Source: DATAAM01 sp036260075 (lineage in GTDB: Bacteria; Actinomycetota; Acidimicrobiia; Acidimicrobiales; JAHWLA01). Taken from it: a stretch of DNA of 41,978 nucleotides. Positions 39,964-41,978 of the stretch are shown here, piece after piece. The DNA lies in NCBI GenBank assembly GCA_036260075.1, contig DATAAM010000143.1, forward strand, positions 1 to 41,978, read 5' to 3'. Each line of letters begins with the position of its first letter. The stretch's first letter is position 1. The position numbers and the translations under genes were made by a program. The notes beneath the pieces are model-generated. The model was not told where the DNA came from, searched no databases, and saw only the letters and a program-made list of their open reading frames with translations.

Positions 39964-40520
39964 CGTTGCGCAGTTGGCTTTCCGCAATGCGAACAATGAC
40001 CCGCTGATCGTCGGTGCGCGCGTGCTGCTCAGCGCCCGCTACGCCAAGGTCCGACGCGAGGGCTACGTTCAGGTCGAGGAACACGACGAGAGCCGCCCAT
40101 GCCGCTCGCTTGTGCCATCGGGCAACGGGTGGTTCCAGGCCGGCCGACAGTCAGCACGGCGGCCTTGTCGAGCAGGTCGGGGTAGAAGTCGTCGTCCCCG
40201 AAGCCCGCCGAGGGCGCATGAAGCGCCGAGTCGGCGAGATCGAGACGGCCACCTTGGCGACCACGGTGGCCTCGATGCCGGTCACCTGTTCCGCCAGCCA
40301 GACGTATTCGGCGAGGCTGAGGTAGCGCGTCAACGAGCGACCGGTCGAGCAACTCCTGGTCTCGTGCCAGGAGTCGGGTTGCGCAGTTGGCCTCTCAACG
40401 CGAACAACCCGCCGGTGCTCGATGGCCCGGCCCTGTCGCTCACTCCCCGGCCCGCCAAGGTTCGGCGGGACGGGTACCGACGGTGACGGGGCAGTTTTCG
40501 CCGTGGCACAATTGTGACCT
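39964..40520 (-). pseudogene. Doc/Fic-type toxin remnant flanked by degenerate ~100-bp repeats
   Basis: The 557-bp stretch has no intact gene. On the minus strand, about 40333 to 39990, three frames joined together read a Doc-family toxin: RYLSLAEYVWLAEQVTGIEA, then DLADSALHAPSAGFGDDDFY and PDLLDKAAVLTVG, then an HPLPDGNKRAAWAALVVFLD Fic core after restoring a missing base in the NKR codons, then LNVALASD. At least three frameshifts make it dead. Flanks 39964-40060 and 40378-40480 share GTTGCGCAGTTGG starts and CGCCAAGGT-G-GGGNTAC ends. A likely decayed phd-doc module. Confidence 0.65.
40507..40516. promoter_or_regulatory. Palindromic operator candidate before phd-like gene
   Basis: CACAATTGTG (40507-40516) is a perfect 10-bp palindrome only five bases before the ATG at 40521. 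Autoregulated TA operons usually have a palindrome at the antitoxin start, so this is a reasonable binding site. Not proven. Confidence 0.5.
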
Positions 40521-40793
40521 ATGAGCACCGAATCGCTACGGACTGTCAAAGATCGCTTCTCGGAGTTCGTCGAGCGGGTCGAGCGTCACCACGAGCGTGT
40601 GGTCGTCACGAGAAACGGTCGCCCCGCTGCAGTTCTGGTCAGTCCGGACGACCTGGAAGCGCTGGAGGAAACGGTTTCGGTCCTTGCCGACTCGGACGCG
40701 GTCCGCGAGTTGGCGGAAGCCGAAGCGGCCGTGGCTGCCGGTGATGTGGTCCACGGCGTCGACGCGGTGCGTCGGCTCCGCGGCGACGGGTGA
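40521..40793 (+). CDS. Phd/YefM-family antitoxin
   Basis: 90 aa, ATG at 40521. VKDRFSEFVERVERHHERVV and VTRNGRPAAVLVSPDDLEAL are the classic Phd/YefM N-terminal DNA-binding and dimerisation region. The second half is a helical toxin-binding arm (DSDAVRELAEAEAAVAAGDV). Its stop overlaps the RelE start (GTGA). Binds and neutralises the downstream toxin and represses its own promoter. Confidence 0.9.
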   Translation: MSTESLRTVKDRFSEFVERVERHHERVVVTRNGRPAAVLVSPDDLEALEETVSVLADSDAVRELAEAEAAVAAGDVVHGVDAVRRLRGDG

Positions 40794-41065
40794 GCCAGGC
40801 ACCGTACGAACTGGTGGTGGCGGGTCCCGCAGCGAGGGCGATCGCCCGGCGGCTGCCTGAGGCGGTGGCTGCTGCCATCGTGGAGTTCATCACGGGTCCG
40901 CTACTGGAGAGTCCGTATCGGGTTGGTGTCGGTCTTCAACGGGAGCTTGAAGGGATTCATGCCGCTCGCCGGGGAACCTTCCGCGTGTTGTACCGCATCG
41001 ATGACGACGCCATGATCGTGACGGTTCTGCGGATCGATCACCGCGCCGACGTGTATCGGTCTTGA
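40790..41065 (+). CDS. RelE/ParE-family toxin
   Basis: 91 aa, GTG at 40790 coupled by a 4-base overlap with the antitoxin. YELVVAGPAARAIARRLPEA, GVGLQRELEGIHAARRGTFR and VLYRIDDDAMIVTVLRIDHRADVY follow the RelE pattern, a ribosome-dependent mRNA interferase; the R/K residues around ARRGTFRVLYRID are the usual active-site area. Intact and likely functional. Confidence 0.9.
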   Translation: MSQAPYELVVAGPAARAIARRLPEAVAAAIVEFITGPLLESPYRVGVGLQRELEGIHAARRGTFRVLYRIDDDAMIVTVLRIDHRADVYRS

Positions 41066-41258
41066 ACGCCCCCGGCATCCGGCCGCCCGAATGTTCGCGC
41101 CGAAAGGTTCTTTCCGTAGCTGCGCCCGCGGCGGGGCACAGAACAGACCTGCGAACCCCACACGGCATCAGTTCGCTTGCCGCTCATGGTGACGCCGGAG
41201 CGCGAGGTACGCAGCCGTCGGGCTCGTCGATGAACCGCCCTGTACGCTCGGGTTTCCG

Positions 41259-41332
41259 GCCCGCGTAGCTCAGTTGGACAGAGCAGCCGCCTTCTAAGTG
41301 GCTGGCCGCAGGTTCGAGTCCTGCCGCGGGCG
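41259..41332 (+). tRNA. tRNA-Arg (anticodon UCU)
   Basis: 74 nt. Acceptor GCCCGCG pairs with CGCGGGC, D arm GCTC...GAGC, anticodon stem GCCGC/GTGGC, anticodon loop CTTCTAA giving TCT, variable region, T arm GCAGG TTCGAGT CCTGC, discriminator G. CCA is not encoded. The preceding 193 bp hold no convincing gene. Confidence 0.95.
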
Positions 41333-41461
41333 CCGGGGCCCCGGGTACGGCTTCGCGATGGGAGACTGGCTCCACGTGCGAGCCAAGCAAGGCGGGAGGC
41401 GAGGCGGACGCTGAGTGAACACTCAGACCTGTCGGCTGTCAGCCAGGATGACCTCGGGGAG

Positions 41462-41978
41462 ATGTTTGCTAGGCACGCGCCCGCCCTCAGACGAGCCCTT
41501 GCCGCATCGTCGCCAGCCTCTGACGTAGAGGACATCGTTCAGGAGACGTATGAGCGGCTGGAACGAATCAGGGTACGCGGTCGCCTTGACGTCTCCGCTC
41601 CGCTTTGGCCCTTGCTGCTCACTCTCGCGAAACGGGCGAGCGTCGACCACTGGCGCACAAGGCCTCCTGAAACTCCGGCGGAGCGCGTGGCCGCCAGCCC
41701 CGTCGACGCATTCACTCCCGCCGAGACGATGATCGCGGCCGAGCGTCTTGTCGATGGGTTCAAGCAGTTGCGTCCTCGGGACCAACGGCTCCTGCGTCGC
41801 TGCCTCGCGGAGGATGCTCCGTATGCTGACGTGGCCGAGGAAGAAGGCCTGAAGCCCGTCGCGCTTCGTGTCGCCGTCTTGCGAGCGCGGCGGAGGCTTC
41901 ACGCCTATCTCGAACGCGATGACGACCACCGAGTGGCCTTCCTCCTGCCCCTCAGGTGGCGCCTCCGGGCGGAGAGAG
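41462..41978 (+). CDS. ECF-type sigma-70 factor, start uncertain, runs off window
   Basis: The frame is open to the right edge. ATG 41462 is the first clear start, but the frame is open upstream to ~41411 (LSEHSDLSAVSQDDLGEM), so a nearby non-ATG start could be used. Region 2 is visible (VEDIVQETYERL, then RASVDHWRTRP) and region 4 follows (LRPRDQRLLRRCLAEDAPYADVAEEEG, then RRRLHAYL). The linker has PAERVAASPVDAFTPAETM. The tail after region 4 (RVAFLLPLRWRLRAE) seems to continue, maybe with a TM or fused regulatory part. Anti-sigma partner not in window. Confidence 0.75.
   Translation, partial: MFARHAPALRRALAASSPASDVEDIVQETYERLERIRVRGRLDVSAPLWPLLLTLAKRASVDHWRTRPPETPAERVAASPVDAFTPAETMIAAERLVDGFKQLRPRDQRLLRRCLAEDAPYADVAEEEGLKPVALRVAVLRARRRLHAYLERDDDHRVAFLLPLRWRLRAER

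Noticed and set aside
41423..41929. Minus-strand frame of 168 codons
   Set aside because: Antisense to the ECF sigma factor, whose region 2 and region 4 motifs are plain on the plus strand.
1..41978. CRISPR array
   Set aside because: No run of regularly spaced short identical repeats with unique spacers seen. The regular repeats seen are the SARP heptads, arm sites and att copies.
1..41978. Insertion sequence or transposase
   Set aside because: No transposase-like protein or terminal inverted repeats recognised. The only mobile-element proteins are the integrase remnants.

Overview
The window is a high-GC actinobacterial chromosome segment. The signs are strong G/C third positions, GTG and TTG starts, a SARP-type regulator, a GAF/SpoIIE-phosphatase/HATPase sensor and an RpoD-like sigma factor. 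Acidimicrobiia or a related lineage is possible, but nothing visible fixes the genus.

Positions 1-20739, all on the minus strand, are one tightly packed operon for a phage-tail-like contractile injection system (CIS). In transcription order it encodes a sheath-domain-like protein, the sheath, the gp19-type tube, a Cys-motif baseplate or chaperone protein, a Pro-rich protein, a Pvc16/DUF4255-type cap protein, an AAA+ ATPase, a small protein, a CIS_tube (Afp7-like) protein, a LysM/gpX-like protein, a gpD/VgrG-like hub, a gp5-like OB-fold spike, a PAAR-like tip, gp25, two baseplate-J-like wedge proteins, a P2-gpI-like protein with a predicted beta-helix, and a DUF6519-like protein that runs off the left edge. 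Most neighbours overlap by 1-4 bases (ATGA, GTGA or TGATG junctions). A divergent SARP regulator (20888-21598) faces the operon. Between them lie three 7-bp direct repeats with exact 11-bp periodicity, the textbook SARP operator layout, so this pair looks like the CIS control switch. A small protein, a TTG-started membrane protein and an anchored hypothetical protein follow.

Positions about 23868-31877 are a mobile, lower-GC defence island in a tRNA-Lys(CUU) gene. The complete tRNA is at 31835-31906. Its 3' half plus flank is duplicated exactly (55 bp) at 24005-24059. Arm-type repeats lie just inside both ends. A catalytic-domain-less integrase sits next to the tRNA, and a fragment of a related integrase lies outside the left att copy, suggesting successive integrations. 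The cargo is a type II-like CBASS operon (CD-NTase, a single-chain E2-E1-JAB Cap2-Cap3 fusion, and a Cap4-like nuclease-SAVED effector). Divergent to it is a RelE/HigB-like toxin with an unusual antitoxin carrying HTH, HipA_N-like and HIRAN domains. A small acidic protein and an orphan DUF2384-like protein follow. CBASS and the toxin-antitoxin pair share a 95-bp divergent promoter region with a palindrome, so they may be co-regulated.

Positions 31900-41978 are mostly ordinary chromosome: tRNA-Lys and tRNA-His, a PNPOx-family protein, an RpoD-like sigma factor, two nucleotidyltransferase-fold proteins, CsoR, a large RsbU-like phosphatase/kinase fusion and a TM protein. Two secreted cysteine-containing proteins follow. 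Next come a frameshifted Doc/Fic toxin remnant between two degenerate ~100-bp repeats, an intact Phd/YefM-RelE pair, tRNA-Arg(UCU) and the start of an ECF sigma factor that runs off the right edge.
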